From: Jiulongibacter sp966250325
GTDB taxonomy: Bacteria; Bacteroidota; Bacteroidia; Cytophagales; Spirosomataceae
Assembly: GCA_966250325.1 (NCBI GenBank)
Contig: CBINGY010000018.1
Span: 1 to 64,000, forward strand
Length of the DNA stretch: 64,000 nt
Direction: 5' to 3'
Shown: positions 1 through 7,687 of the stretch, in pieces
How positions within the stretch are numbered: the first letter of the stretch is position 1
Layout: the number at the start of each line of letters is the position of its first letter
The notes under the pieces: generated by a model
Databases searched by the model: none
The model's input: the letters and a program-made list of their open reading frames with translations, nothing else
Told to the model about the DNA's origin: nothing
Translations under genes and position numbers: made by a program

Positions 1-1
1 T

Positions 2-121
2 CTGACCGACACAGAATTTGGAACACTAAAAAATAAATTGACCTCATTAGGATTTTGGGATGCAGAATTAACTCAACTTGAAATTGACTTAAATAAAACA
101 GCATTACAACTTGAAAAGTAG
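2..121 (+). CDS. 3' end of an unknown gene, cut by the window edge
   Basis: An open frame enters from the left edge and stops at TAG 119-121, giving at least 39 residues rich in Leu, Lys and Thr (for example near its end NKTALQLEK). It has the AT-rich codon use of the other array A genes and is followed by a cassette spacer 12 bases later, so it is probably the gene of a cassette lying mostly outside the window. No family can be named from this fragment. Confidence 0.6.
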   Translation: MTDTEFGTLKNKLTSLGFWDAELTQLEIDLNKTALQLEK

Positions 122-133
122 AAAAGCTACAGC

Positions 134-259
134 TAACATCGGTTTGCCGCAATGGCGGGTGACGTGCTACTATGACACTTTTGTGGTTAATCGAAGTGCA
201 GTTCTTCTATTGAACTTTAGTGCTAAAATTCCGCCACTGCGGCAAGCCGAAAAACGTTA
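134..259 (+). repeat. attC-like spacer 1 of array A (126 bp)
   Basis: It runs from TAAC 134-137 to GTTA 256-259. The left arm TTGCCGCAATGGCGG pairs with the right arm CCGCCACTGCGGCAA with one mismatch (A opposite C). The left end reads TAACAT and the right end AAAAACGTTA, the asymmetry common to all long spacers here. The interior carries the shared box GAACTTTAGTGCTAAAA next to the right arm. Confidence 0.75.
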
Positions 260-279
260 CCAGCAATTATGAATAAAAA

Positions 280-1323
280 ATGAAAATCGATCTCATATCA
301 CATATTGAAGAATTCGGAAACAACTATTTGGCTATTAGCGGTATTTATGGCGGTAAAACATTGTCAATTCTAAATGACTCACTTGACGTTGTTAAGGAAT
401 TTGAAATTACAGGAATAGAATTATGGGGAGCAGACTTTCATATTTCAGAATTGCAGAATAAGGTACTAATATCAATCTACTCCACACATACGACAAAACT
501 ATCAAACTGGAAATATCAAGGTTTTACGACTCATTGGTATGAACTTAATAGAATAAATGATGAGTTCAGTTTCAGTAAAATTAAAACGTGGGAAAACTCA
601 GATATAAGAAGAATAAAAAGTGTTCAAGCACATAACTCATGTCATTGGATTGCATTTAGAGATTTAAACTATCAACATCAGAAGGAACGAACTGGCAAGA
701 AAACTGTAATTAACTATGAATCAAATCAACTTGAATTAGATGTACCTGAATTCAAGTCAAGTCTTCTAATAACCGAACACCTTGATCATAATTTCGATTT
801 TTTAATTGATAAAGAAAATATATATCTATCCACTATATCATTTGGAGCACCAGATAAATGTGGGTTAATTAAAATCGATCAAAAAAATGAATCGACATTA
901 ATTCAATATTTTGATGTTCCACTCAGAAAGCTTCACCACTATCAATCAAATCGTATAGTAAAAATTGATGAAAAGATTTTCGCATACTTTTGGACGACAT
1001 CACACGAATCATCTAAAAAGTATCAGTTTGAAATTCATCAAACGGTAAATTTAAATCAGTCAACGATTTCAAAATCAACCTCAAGGTTAGTTGATTCAGA
1101 CTTTACATATGGTATAATCTGGAACAAACCACTTATTATTAGTTATCGAAAAGATAAAGACTCGCAAGTTAAATATATTGGCAAACTAAACTCTCAAGGC
1201 CAAATTGAAAAAGAGAAAGGTATAGAAAACTGGTTTCCAATTTACATAGGATTTAATAACGATCTCATTTGTGTCAATAAAGATCGTAAGGAAATAAAAT
1301 TAATAAAAGGAAAAAGCTGGTAA
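280..1323 (+). CDS. Hypothetical protein, cassette gene
   Basis: A 347-residue protein with no signal peptide or membrane segment. I do not recognise a family. It is rich in short strands alternating with aromatic and charged turns (for example LAISGIYGG near residue 17 and GIIWNKPLIISY near residue 284), a texture often seen in beta-propeller-like proteins, but no repeat is clear enough to claim one. ATG 280 is chosen because the earlier ATG at 269 opens only a four-codon frame. The stop TAA 1321-1323 forms part of the TAAC of the next spacer. It is the sole gene of its unit, which is bounded by GTTACCAGC and GCTGGTAAC. There is no obvious Shine-Dalgarno sequence. Confidence 0.75.
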   Translation: MKIDLISHIEEFGNNYLAISGIYGGKTLSILNDSLDVVKEFEITGIELWGADFHISELQNKVLISIYSTHTTKLSNWKYQGFTTHWYELNRINDEFSFSKIKTWENSDIRRIKSVQAHNSCHWIAFRDLNYQHQKERTGKKTVINYESNQLELDVPEFKSSLLITEHLDHNFDFLIDKENIYLSTISFGAPDKCGLIKIDQKNESTLIQYFDVPLRKLHHYQSNRIVKIDEKIFAYFWTTSHESSKKYQFEIHQTVNLNQSTISKSTSRLVDSDFTYGIIWNKPLIISYRKDKDSQVKYIGKLNSQGQIEKEKGIENWFPIYIGFNNDLICVNKDRKEIKLIKGKSW

Positions 1324-1378
1324 CAATGTACATGACGATCATGCTCCTAACGTCGCATGTCGCATGTACTAACCGTTA
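1321..1378 (+). repeat. attC-like spacer 2 of array A, short class (58 bp)
   Basis: It runs from TAAC 1321-1324, overlapping the upstream stop codon, to GTTA 1375-1378. The arms GTACATGACGA and TCGCATGTAC pair almost completely. It lacks the long interior of the 126-bp class. Its size lies at the lower end of the known integron attC range (about 57-141 bp). Confidence 0.6.
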
Positions 1379-1405
1379 TAGGGCATAAAGAAAAAATCAA
1401 ATCAG

Positions 1406-1906
1406 ATGATATCCTTCTCGAACTGTCGAAGAATAGAAATTAACAAATTGAAATACGATGTTGAACAGTTCAGAACTCGACAAAAGGACTACCCAGATGA
1501 TGAATTATTTTTGACAGATGATGAAAAATACATCATTCTATGTCACACAATTTCAGAAGGTTCGATGAATGCATATTATGCACAAATAGTAGTTTTTGAG
1601 AACAATGAAGAACAAATGATTTTACTGAATATGAATAAAAGCTGGACACCTTTGTGGACAAAAAACTTTCATTATTTACCGAAATCAGAAGAAATCATTT
1701 ATTCATTAACTTGTTATGATTCAGAAACAAAGAAAAACCCTATTCCAACATTGGTAATTAATTTGAAGTCAAAGAAAAGGACAATCATCCCCAAAGAAGC
1801 AGAATACGCTGAATTAGAAGATTCTAAAAAAGAGAAAATGAAATGGAAAGAAATAGTGGAAAATCAAGATTACTGCAAAGAAAATAAAGAAGAATACGCC
1901 CTATAA
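1406..1906 (+). CDS. Hypothetical protein, cassette gene
   Basis: A 166-residue soluble protein, no family recognised. The N-terminal half is mixed and polar; the C-terminal 40 residues are strongly charged and Lys/Glu-rich, probably helical. There is no signal peptide. The stop TAA 1904-1906 again overlaps the TAAC of the following spacer. The unit is bounded by GTTATAGGGC and its exact complement GCCCTATAAC, so the gene and its downstream spacer behave as one cassette. Codon use is AT-rich like its neighbours. ATG 1406 lies 27 bases after the spacer. Function unknown. Confidence 0.75.
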   Translation: MISFSNCRRIEINKLKYDVEQFRTRQKDYPDDELFLTDDEKYIILCHTISEGSMNAYYAQIVVFENNEEQMILLNMNKSWTPLWTKNFHYLPKSEEIIYSLTCYDSETKKNPIPTLVINLKSKKRTIIPKEAEYAELEDSKKEKMKWKEIVENQDYCKENKEEYAL

Positions 1907-1966
1907 CATTGTGCATAACGTCCATGCCCAGCAAAAGCTGGTCACGGCGTATGCACGAGACCGTTA
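1904..1966 (+). repeat. attC-like spacer 3 of array A, short class (63 bp)
   Basis: It runs from TAAC 1904-1907 to GTTA 1963-1966. The arms GTGCATAACG and CGTATGCAC pair apart from one extra base, and an inner AGCAAAAGCTGG can form the loop. It belongs to the short class with spacers 2 and 15. Confidence 0.6.
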
Positions 1967-1991
1967 TATGCCACTTTAGGAGGACAGGACA

Positions 1992-2966
1992 ATGAAAGAA
2001 CAAATAGAAAAAATATTGCCAACTGACGACAAAAAACGAAAATGGATTTCGGTCGGACTGACTGTTGTTATTTCAGGACTTCTGACTGTTTGGGGCATTT
2101 ACAGCATTGGACAATATGGAATTGCCTTGTTCATTTTGACACCACTTTTAATTGGTGCGGGTTCGACAATTTTATATGGACTAAAAAAGGAAATTACATA
2201 CAAACAGGCTTGGCAAATTGGCTTTTTGACACTTGGAGTTTATACTGCCGGACTTTTAATTTTTGCAATTGAAGGAGTAATTTGTATTGCAATGGCTGCA
2301 CCTATCGGACTTCTATTGACTTGGATTGGTAGTTTAATTGGTTACACAATAATCAACAAAATACCAAATAACGCACCAACGACAATGCTAATTTTAATTG
2401 GCATCATTCCGACAATGGCGTTTATAGAAAAAGGAAACGAACCAACTTTGACTTCAGTCGTAACCTCAATAGAAATTAACGCAGCCCCACAGGCAGTTTG
2501 GAAAAACGTTGTGGAGTTTCCACAACTTGACGAGCCAACCGAATTTATTTTTAAGACAGGAATTGCTTATCCAATAAACGCAAAAATTGAAGGAACAGGA
2601 GTTGGTGCAGTTAGACATTGCAACTTCACGACAGGAAGTTTTGTTGAGCCAATAAAAGTTTGGGACGAACCACGACTTTTAAAATTTGACGTAGTAGAAC
2701 AACCCGAACCAATGAAAGAACTAAGTTTTTGGGACATTGACGCACCACACTTACACGACTATTTTGTTTCTAAACAAGGACAATTCAAACTGACAAAACT
2801 TCCAAACGGAAATACACTTTTAGAAGGAACGACTTGGTATTATCATAACATAAGACCGACATTTTATTGGCAACTTTGGAGCGACCATATCATTCACAAA
2901 ATACACGAACGAGTTTTGACACACATAAAGAAAAACGCTGAAAATGAGAAGAAAAGCGGCATATAA
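1992..2966 (+). CDS. Membrane protein with C-terminal SRPBCC (polyketide cyclase-like) domain, cassette gene
   Basis: 324 residues. Residues about 18-145 hold four or five hydrophobic segments (for example around 20-40, 45-62, 77-98, 100-118 and 128-142). After that comes a soluble domain that starts like an SRPBCC/START-type fold: VVTSIEINAAPQAVWKNVVEF, written here in part, is the usual strand plus helix with the Val-Trp motif, and later strands follow up to the C-terminal helix near 290-315. SRPBCC domains bind hydrophobic ligands; here the ligand pocket would sit at the membrane. AGGAGG at 1979-1984, 8 bases before ATG 1992, is a strong ribosome binding site and rare in these arrays. The unit ends are GTTATATGCC/GGCATATAAC, an exact match. 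The side of the membrane is not determined. Confidence 0.8.
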   Translation: MKEQIEKILPTDDKKRKWISVGLTVVISGLLTVWGIYSIGQYGIALFILTPLLIGAGSTILYGLKKEITYKQAWQIGFLTLGVYTAGLLIFAIEGVICIAMAAPIGLLLTWIGSLIGYTIINKIPNNAPTTMLILIGIIPTMAFIEKGNEPTLTSVVTSIEINAAPQAVWKNVVEFPQLDEPTEFIFKTGIAYPINAKIEGTGVGAVRHCNFTTGSFVEPIKVWDEPRLLKFDVVEQPEPMKELSFWDIDAPHLHDYFVSKQGQFKLTKLPNGNTLLEGTTWYYHNIRPTFYWQLWSDHIIHKIHERVLTHIKKNAENEKKSGI

Positions 2967-3089
2967 CAAGGTATTTATGAAATGGCGGCTAAAGTGCTAA
3001 AAACAAACGAAGTGCATTTAATGAACTTCTGTGCTAGCACGAAAGTTTCGGTTTTCAAAACCGCCACTTCATAAATACCCGAACCGTTA
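2964..3089 (+). repeat. attC-like spacer 4 of array A (126 bp)
   Basis: It runs from TAAC 2964-2967, overlapping the upstream stop, to GTTA 3086-3089. The left arm GGTATTTATGAAATGGCGG and right arm CCGCCACTTCATAAATACC pair over 19 positions with a single A-C mismatch, which becomes a G-T wobble on the other strand. Left end TAACAA, right end GAACCGTTA. Confidence 0.75.
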
Positions 3090-3095
3090 GCTGCA

Positions 3096-3515
3096 ATGCT
3101 AATCCCACGACCAGACATGACATACTTCAAAATGGACGAAAGGACAAAAGAGATAGAAAAACGATTTAGCGACTCATGGACTGAGACTGAAAAGTTTTAT
3201 GAAGACCTTATCGCCAACTATCCTGGGTTTGAACGCCTCAAACCAATCAGACAATTCATAGCAACTTTAAAACATAATGGCGAGCACAGGTATTTTCGAC
3301 TGGGGACATCAGTTCACATTTTACTTATTTCCCGTTCAGTCAACCACGGACTTCGTTTAGATCAAAAGCACATAAAAATTGACGCTTTTGACAATAAATT
3401 TGAAGTAACCTTACGTGAAGGTGACAAGGTTTATAGACAATATATGGTTGACAGTTTAGACGACATTAGAGTAACTAAACTTTTACTGACACTTAAAGAC
3501 GTACTCATTGACTAA
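3096..3515 (+). CDS. Hypothetical protein, cassette gene
   Basis: 139 residues, soluble, no family recognised. The first third is charged and probably helical (residues 10-45), followed by RQFIATLKHNGEHRYFRLG and alternating strands to a helical end. ATG 3096 begins only six bases after the spacer's GTTA; ATG 3117 and ATG 3132 are possible later starts in the same frame. There is no clear ribosome binding site. The unit's ends are GTTAGCTGC and GCAGCTAAC, nine paired bases. Function unknown. Confidence 0.7.
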   Translation: MLIPRPDMTYFKMDERTKEIEKRFSDSWTETEKFYEDLIANYPGFERLKPIRQFIATLKHNGEHRYFRLGTSVHILLISRSVNHGLRLDQKHIKIDAFDNKFEVTLREGDKVYRQYMVDSLDDIRVTKLLLTLKDVLID

Positions 3516-3533
3516 TACAGAAGCACAGGCAGC

Positions 3534-3659
3534 TAACACGGGTTTTGCGTCAGGCGGGCTGACGTGCAAACCTGGAGCATTGTGCTTCTAATGAACTTTA
3601 GTGATAAATTGAAACTTTGTGCTTCGAAACCCGCCCGAACGCAAAGCCCGAAAACGTTA
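3534..3659 (+). repeat. attC-like spacer 5 of array A (126 bp)
   Basis: It runs from TAAC 3534-3537 to GTTA 3656-3659. The arms CGGGTTTTGCGTCAGGCGGG and CCCGCCCGAACGCAAAGCCCG (given over two stretches, the latter at 3630-3650) pair with a small bulge and one wobble. The interior contains TGAACTTTAGTGATAAA, the box shared with spacers 1, 6, 8 and 14. Confidence 0.75.
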
Positions 3660-3686
3660 TGTGCAATTTTAAAAACGACACCATGA

Positions 3687-4607
3687 ATGAATACTAACAT
3701 ATTGACTTTATTACTTTTACTAACAACATTAACAGCTTGCGGACAAAAGAAAATGGAACAGAAATTTTTTACTTGGGACAATTTTGTGGACGGATTTGGC
3801 AAAGAAATGGTTTCTACCGAAGAAGTTTTTGAAAGAATGGTTAAAAGTGGTCTAAAAGACAACTGCTTAACAAAAATGGACTTCACTTTTATCTCGGACA
3901 AAAAAGAGAACTTGCAAAAACTTGGAGAATTTATAAAGTCGCATTATCCATATAGTGTTCAAGAAGTAAAGAAATACGGAAAATTATGGGAAATAAATGG
4001 AGAGACAAATGAAATTCCAATGACAGCCGACAACCTACTTTATTGGGGTTTAGATATGTATAAACGTGGTTACGAGTTTGACGCAAAACTTGACGCTTAC
4101 GGTGGACCTTTTGACCCAAAAGACCAAAAATTCCCTCAAATTGACTCTTCAAAAGCGGATTACTATTTTGACAAAGGATTAGAGTGCTACAACAATGGGG
4201 ATTTAAGCGGAGCAATATTTAATTGGACATTGACAATTCAAATTGACCCAACAGACCCAAACGCTTATTATTCAAGAGCCATAGTAAAAAACGAACTTTA
4301 CACTTGGAAATCTGCACTCAAAGACTATGACAAAGCACTCGAAATTGCACCGAAATTTGTAAGTGCTTTAATAAATCGTGGTGGACTTAAAGATGAAAAT
4401 GGAAATTATCAAGGTGCAATTGCTGACTATGAAACAGTTTTAAAACTTGACAAATTAGAAGCAGAAGAAATACAACAAGCCTATTTTAACTTAGGAAACA
4501 CATACTTTAACCTAAAAGACAAAAAGACAGCTTGTGAAAATTGGAATAAAGCACTTGAAAACGGTGCGGAATATGCAAAAGAACGAATAAATGAACATTG
4601 TAAATAA
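3687..4607 (+). CDS. TPR-repeat lipoprotein, cassette gene
   Basis: 306 residues. The N-terminus is a lipoprotein signal with a hydrophobic run to residue 16 and lipobox LTAC (Cys18). The middle (about 20-150) is not recognised. From about residue 155 come three tetratricopeptide repeats: ADYYFDKGLECYNNGDLSGA, then PNAYYSRAIVKNELYTWKSA, then VSALINRGGLKDENGNYQGA, plus a partial fourth with QAYFNLGNTYFNLKDKKTAC. TPRs are protein-protein interaction scaffolds. It is probably anchored in the periplasm or outer membrane. The unit ends are GTTATG(T)GCA/TG(C)CCATAAC, with one mismatch. ATG 3687 is used because ATG 3683 is out of frame. Confidence 0.8.
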   Translation: MNTNILTLLLLLTTLTACGQKKMEQKFFTWDNFVDGFGKEMVSTEEVFERMVKSGLKDNCLTKMDFTFISDKKENLQKLGEFIKSHYPYSVQEVKKYGKLWEINGETNEIPMTADNLLYWGLDMYKRGYEFDAKLDAYGGPFDPKDQKFPQIDSSKADYYFDKGLECYNNGDLSGAIFNWTLTIQIDPTDPNAYYSRAIVKNELYTWKSALKDYDKALEIAPKFVSALINRGGLKDENGNYQGAIADYETVLKLDKLEAEEIQQAYFNLGNTYFNLKDKKTACENWNKALENGAEYAKERINEHCK

Positions 4608-4620
4608 GAAAAACTGCCCA

Positions 4621-4759
4621 TAACAGCCGTTTTGCAAAAGCGGGGGTTTGGTGCTTCTATGACAGTGAAGTGCTAAATTCTCCCGATAGCTATCGGGATT
4701 GTGCATTTAATGAAGTTTAGTGCTAAAAATCCCCGCCTTCGCAAAGCGGCAAAACGTTA
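4621..4759 (+). repeat. attC-like spacer 6 of array A (139 bp, contains TCCCGATAGCTATCGGGA)
   Basis: It runs from TAAC 4621-4624 to GTTA 4756-4759. The arms GCCGTTTTGCAAAAGCGGGG and CCCCGCCTTCGCAAAGCGGC pair with A-C type mismatches. The 18-bp palindrome TCCCGATAGCTATCGGGA sits at 4680-4697. The whole spacer is almost identical to the reverse complement of spacer 8 at 41283-41421: I count four differences in 139 positions. Confidence 0.8.
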
Positions 4760-4852
4760 GCAGTAAGCCTAAAAAGACATCCGAAACGCTTATTTATGTA
4801 AATGAGTTACATGTTTTGGTACAAAATATCATTATTTCGACTTTTTTATTCT

Positions 4853-4860
4853 TATATTTG
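4853..4860 (+). promoter_or_regulatory. Bacteroidota -7 box for the RloA/RloB-like pair
   Basis: TATATTTG fits the Bacteroidota -7 consensus TAnnTTTG. It lies 28 bases before ATG 4889, so the leader would be about 20 bases. The -33 element is not clear. It lies inside the cassette, downstream of the spacer, so this cassette would not depend on an array promoter. Confidence 0.5.
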
Positions 4861-4888
4861 CAACCGAATTACAAAATAGACTCGAAAA

Positions 4889-6196
4889 ATGATAATCAAC
4901 TTTAGTGTTCAAAATTTTGGCTCAATAAAAGACAAACAAACACTGTCTTTCGAGGCTGACAAGTCCCAACACCTAGAGGACTATTTTATAATAAATTCTA
5001 TCAATGGTCTACGACTATTAAAGCTTGGGCTTATATATGGTGCAAACGCTTCAGGAAAAACCAGCGTTTTGAAAGCACTTGACTTTTTAAGAGATTTAGT
5101 TCTTGAGCCAGAAAGTAAAAAAACGGGGGAATTAAACTTCAATCCATTTCTGTTTGACCAGACAACTCCCAACTCACCATCAATATTATCAATTGAGTTC
5201 ATTCAAAATGAAACTAAATATTTCTATGAAATTGTATTCAGCAAAAAGGCAATTTTAAAAGAAGAGCTAATCAATTACAGCCCAACAAAAGCTTCCGTTT
5301 TTAAACGCACAACAGACTTTGAAAAACAGTTTTCAGAGATTAAGTTTGGAAGTAAAATATCAATTGACAAATCATTTAAAAAAACTTTAGAATCAAATAC
5401 ACTTTGGAATAATTCTGTTCTAGGAGGGTTTCTGAAAACCAATATTGAAATTAAAGAACTTAAAGAAGTAACTGATTGGTTTTCAAATTATTTAAAACCA
5501 ATTGTGCATACAACCACAGAATTAGATGGTTATGTTACATCAGAAATTGAATCTTCTGATATTAATAAAAAAGATGTTATTTCTATTCTCAAAAAAGCTG
5601 ATTTCAATATTTCCGATATAATAATTAATAAGGAAGAAAAAGATATTCCTGATGGACTGATAGACTTTCTTGAGAAAAAAGTTAAAGCACCTGTTGAAAG
5701 AGTTAATGAACTTAAAAACAAAGGTAAAATAACTTCATTGGATATAGAATTAGAACACACTGTAAATGGCAGCAAATACAATTTACCTTTCGAAATTGAA
5801 TCACAAGGAACTCAAAGATATTATGGATTTGCAGGCTTACTAAGTTTACTTATCAGAGGTTCTATATCAATTCCAATTGATGAACTTGAGTCATCTTTAC
5901 ATCCCGACCTTTTTACACATTTTCTTTTATCATTTTTGATTAACTCAAAAAAATCTCAACTAATAGCTACTACTCACAATAGAGAGATATTAAACAATAA
6001 AGACATTTTCAGAAACGATTCAATTTGGTTTACAAATAAGAATGAGATTTGTGCAACCGAATTATATTCTCTTTCAGATTTTGACAGTTCTGTTATTAGA
6101 GATACTAGCAATGTTTATAATGCATATAAGATTGGCAAACTTGGTGGCGTTCCTAATTTAGGAGATTACTACATTGATTTAGATAATGAGAAATAA
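4889..6196 (+). CDS. RloA-like AAA ATPase (AAA_15/OLD-like), probable phage defence
   Basis: 435 residues. The N-terminus (MIINFSVQNFGSIKDKQTLS) is the usual opening of SMC/OLD-like ATPases of the AAA_15/AAA_21 class. Walker A is GANASGKT at residues 51-58. Near residue 330 IPIDELESSLHP supplies Walker B with its catalytic acidic pair, followed about 25 residues later by ATTHN, the switch His. Such ATPases are the sensor halves of two-gene defence systems (RloAB, PARIS, AbiL-like), which pair with a Toprim-like or RloB effector. Here the next gene overlaps by 11 bases and is RloB-like. The unit carries its own -7 box at 4853. It is a cassette of array A. The family and the pairing are clear; the defence role is inferred from family and context. 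Confidence 0.85.
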   Translation: MIINFSVQNFGSIKDKQTLSFEADKSQHLEDYFIINSINGLRLLKLGLIYGANASGKTSVLKALDFLRDLVLEPESKKTGELNFNPFLFDQTTPNSPSILSIEFIQNETKYFYEIVFSKKAILKEELINYSPTKASVFKRTTDFEKQFSEIKFGSKISIDKSFKKTLESNTLWNNSVLGGFLKTNIEIKELKEVTDWFSNYLKPIVHTTTELDGYVTSEIESSDINKKDVISILKKADFNISDIIINKEEKDIPDGLIDFLEKKVKAPVERVNELKNKGKITSLDIELEHTVNGSKYNLPFEIESQGTQRYYGFAGLLSLLIRGSISIPIDELESSLHPDLFTHFLLSFLINSKKSQLIATTHNREILNNKDIFRNDSIWFTNKNEICATELYSLSDFDSSVIRDTSNVYNAYKIGKLGGVPNLGDYYIDLDNEK

Positions 6197-6812
6197 AAGA
6201 CAAATACCATTTAAAGGAAAACCGAGGTTTGCTATTGTTATTGATGGCGAAACTGAATTTTGGTATTTGCAAATGATTAAAAGAAATGAAAGGCAGATCA
6301 AAGTAGATATAAAGCCGGAAATCCCTCAAAAGAAAAAATTATCAGACCAATACTCAAAAGTTATTGAATTATCAAAAAGCTATGACAAGGTATACTGGAT
6401 AATTGACTTAGATGTTATTTTGAGCGAATCTCTATTGGCTAAAAAGGGGAATACAAAAGCAATTGATTCTTTCATTCAATACAAAGGGGTTATTGAAAAT
6501 AAACACAAGAATGTAATTGTAGTAATAAATCAACCTTGTCTTGAATTCTGGTTTTTAATTCACTTTGAATCAACTACACAGCAATTTTCAAACTGTGAAG
6601 AAGCAGGAAAAAAGCTAAAAAAACATCTAATAGATTATGCAAAGACAGAAAAATACTTCACCAAACAAGACAACGACATTTACCTGAAGTTGAAACCATT
6701 TTTAAAGACAGCAATATCTAATTCGAAAAAACTACCAGCTTTCGACAAAGAAAATCTCAGCAAAGGAGTAAGTGAAATGTTTAAGCTTTTTGAAGATATA
6801 GGATTAAGCTAA
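6186..6812 (+). CDS. RloB-like protein, partner of the AAA ATPase
   Basis: 208 residues. It starts inside the 3' end of the ATPase gene (11-base overlap), so the two are translationally coupled. The N-terminal VIDGETEFWYLQMIKR (acidic residue at about 21) and VYWIIDLDVI (about 71-80) give the E...DxD arrangement of RloB proteins, whose fold resembles Toprim nucleases. CLEFWFLIHFES at about 119-130 is a further conserved RloB stretch. The likely role is the effector of a two-gene anti-phage module activated by the ATPase; this is inference from the family. The RloB name is fairly secure from the motif order. It is followed after 14 bases by the terminal, degenerate spacer. Confidence 0.8.
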   Translation: MRNKRQIPFKGKPRFAIVIDGETEFWYLQMIKRNERQIKVDIKPEIPQKKKLSDQYSKVIELSKSYDKVYWIIDLDVILSESLLAKKGNTKAIDSFIQYKGVIENKHKNVIVVINQPCLEFWFLIHFESTTQQFSNCEEAGKKLKKHLIDYAKTEKYFTKQDNDIYLKLKPFLKTAISNSKKLPAFDKENLSKGVSEMFKLFEDIGLS

Positions 6813-6826
6813 AGAAGGCCTACTGC

Positions 6827-6945
6827 TAACAGCTAAGGCTTCGTTCGGCACAACGTAATGCGATATTGTAGCATTTAGAATGAAGCCAATGTTGAACTGA
6901 ACCGGGCCACGCTGGCTTCCTTAGTTTTTACTTATTATATGCCTG
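6827..6945 (+). repeat. Degenerate terminal spacer of array A
   Basis: TAAC at 6827-6830 is preceded by TACTGC, the exact complement of the start of the RloAB cassette (GTTAGCAGTA). AGCTAAGGCTTC at 6831-6842 can pair with GCTTCCTTAG at about 6914-6923. No clean ACGTTA right end follows; the nearest candidate region is TTATTATATGCC at about 6931-6942. I read it as a decayed or truncated last site. The exact right boundary is uncertain. Confidence 0.4.
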
Positions 6946-7363
6946 ACTTTTGTACCTATGGAGTTTTCGTATGCTTCTGTGTGAGTGAATATTCCGGCCA
7001 AACCGAGCCACTGATTCCGGAGCAAAGGGGGCCAGTAGTAGGTGGTGATTTAGCTTGATTTCAAAGGTATGTGATTGGATTTTGTTTTAAAAAGGTCAAC
7101 ATATGAACTACACCTTCCGAAAAGCCCATTTTGAAAACTTCAGCTTCGTGAAAACGTTTTACTGTCAGCCAGTCATTTGATCGGCATAGGAATGCAAACA
7201 GTGGAAAATGACCCGCTCCGGCACACCTGAAACAGAATCGAACTCAAAGATTTTTTTCCGGATGTATCGCAGATAAGGTCCATGCTGACCTCCCTGGCCG
7301 TAAGATATAAGGGTTTCTAACTGGATAAAGGGAACGCCCACCCTGATACTTTAGGATGGTGAA
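6946..7363. other. Intergenic region between array A and the chromosome, with possible IS end
   Basis: There is no convincing gene. Two tandem copies of a 22-23 base unit starting ATTCCGG occur at 6991-7013 and 7014-7036 (ATTCCGGCCAAACCGAGCCA, then ATTCCGGAGCAAAGGGGGCC). Tandem units of this kind are found at the ends of some Bacteroidota IS21-type elements, so this may be an IS remnant. Short open frames exist (ATG 7102 on +, 25 codons; GTG 7341 to stop 7165 on -, 58 codons), but neither resembles a known protein. Confidence 0.35.
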
Positions 7364-7573
7364 TTGCTCAGTAGAGCCATGACTCAGGAGCGGGTCAATG
7401 AAGACGAACTCTACGCCGTTTTACGCGGGCATGGCCTCCCATACATCCTAGATGCTCATGCGGTGATTCAGGAAACCGATGGCAGCCTGGCCGTCATCAG
7501 AAATAACGGCCCCTTGAAACAGAAGACCACCATTAATCTGAGCTCTACGCTCAGCCGAAATACGTGGTATTAA
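7364..7573 (+). pseudogene. Remnant of a DUF421 (YetF-type) protein C-terminus
   Basis: The frame encodes NEDELYAVLRGHGLPYILDA, then VIQETDGSLAVI. This is the typical C-terminal segment of DUF421 membrane proteins (a run like DELLAALREQG followed by LETDGSISVI). The membrane part is missing: a stop codon lies in frame at 7352-7354 and the only start nearby is TTG 7364. It lies between the end of array A and the glycosylase gene and is most likely the 3' stub of a deleted gene. A tail of about 20 unrelated residues follows the match. Expression is unlikely. Confidence 0.5.
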
Positions 7574-7687
7574 GTACCAGGTAAAGCCTAAGTTTCAGAT
7601 TCCTGAACGACTCATTTCAGAAAATGAACTTTCATAACCATTTCAGAATTTATGCTTCAGAAAATATGCATCCCCGATTAACACCAA

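Larger units (their letters stand above)
1..6945 (+). mobile_element. Integron-like gene cassette array A (no integrase seen)
   Basis: Eight genes, one of them cut by the window edge, all lie on + and are much more AT-rich than the chromosome that follows. They are separated by palindromic spacers starting TAACA and ending CGTTA. Each unit begins GTTA plus about six bases and ends with their complement plus TAAC: GTTACCAGC/GCTGGTAAC for 256-1324, GTTATAGGGC/GCCCTATAAC for 1375-1907, GTTATATGCC/GGCATATAAC for 1963-2967, GTTAGCAGTA/TACTGCTAAC for 4756-6830. This matches the logic of integron cassettes, where R' at the cassette start and R'' at its end belong to one attC. No tyrosine recombinase gene is present in the window. 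The array may continue to the left. The right boundary is degenerate. Seen: the repeats; inferred: mobility. Confidence 0.7.

Noticed and set aside
4720..4905. Open frame on + starting inside spacer 6
   Set aside because: It begins in the spacer arm and runs into the ATPase start; low-complexity translation.
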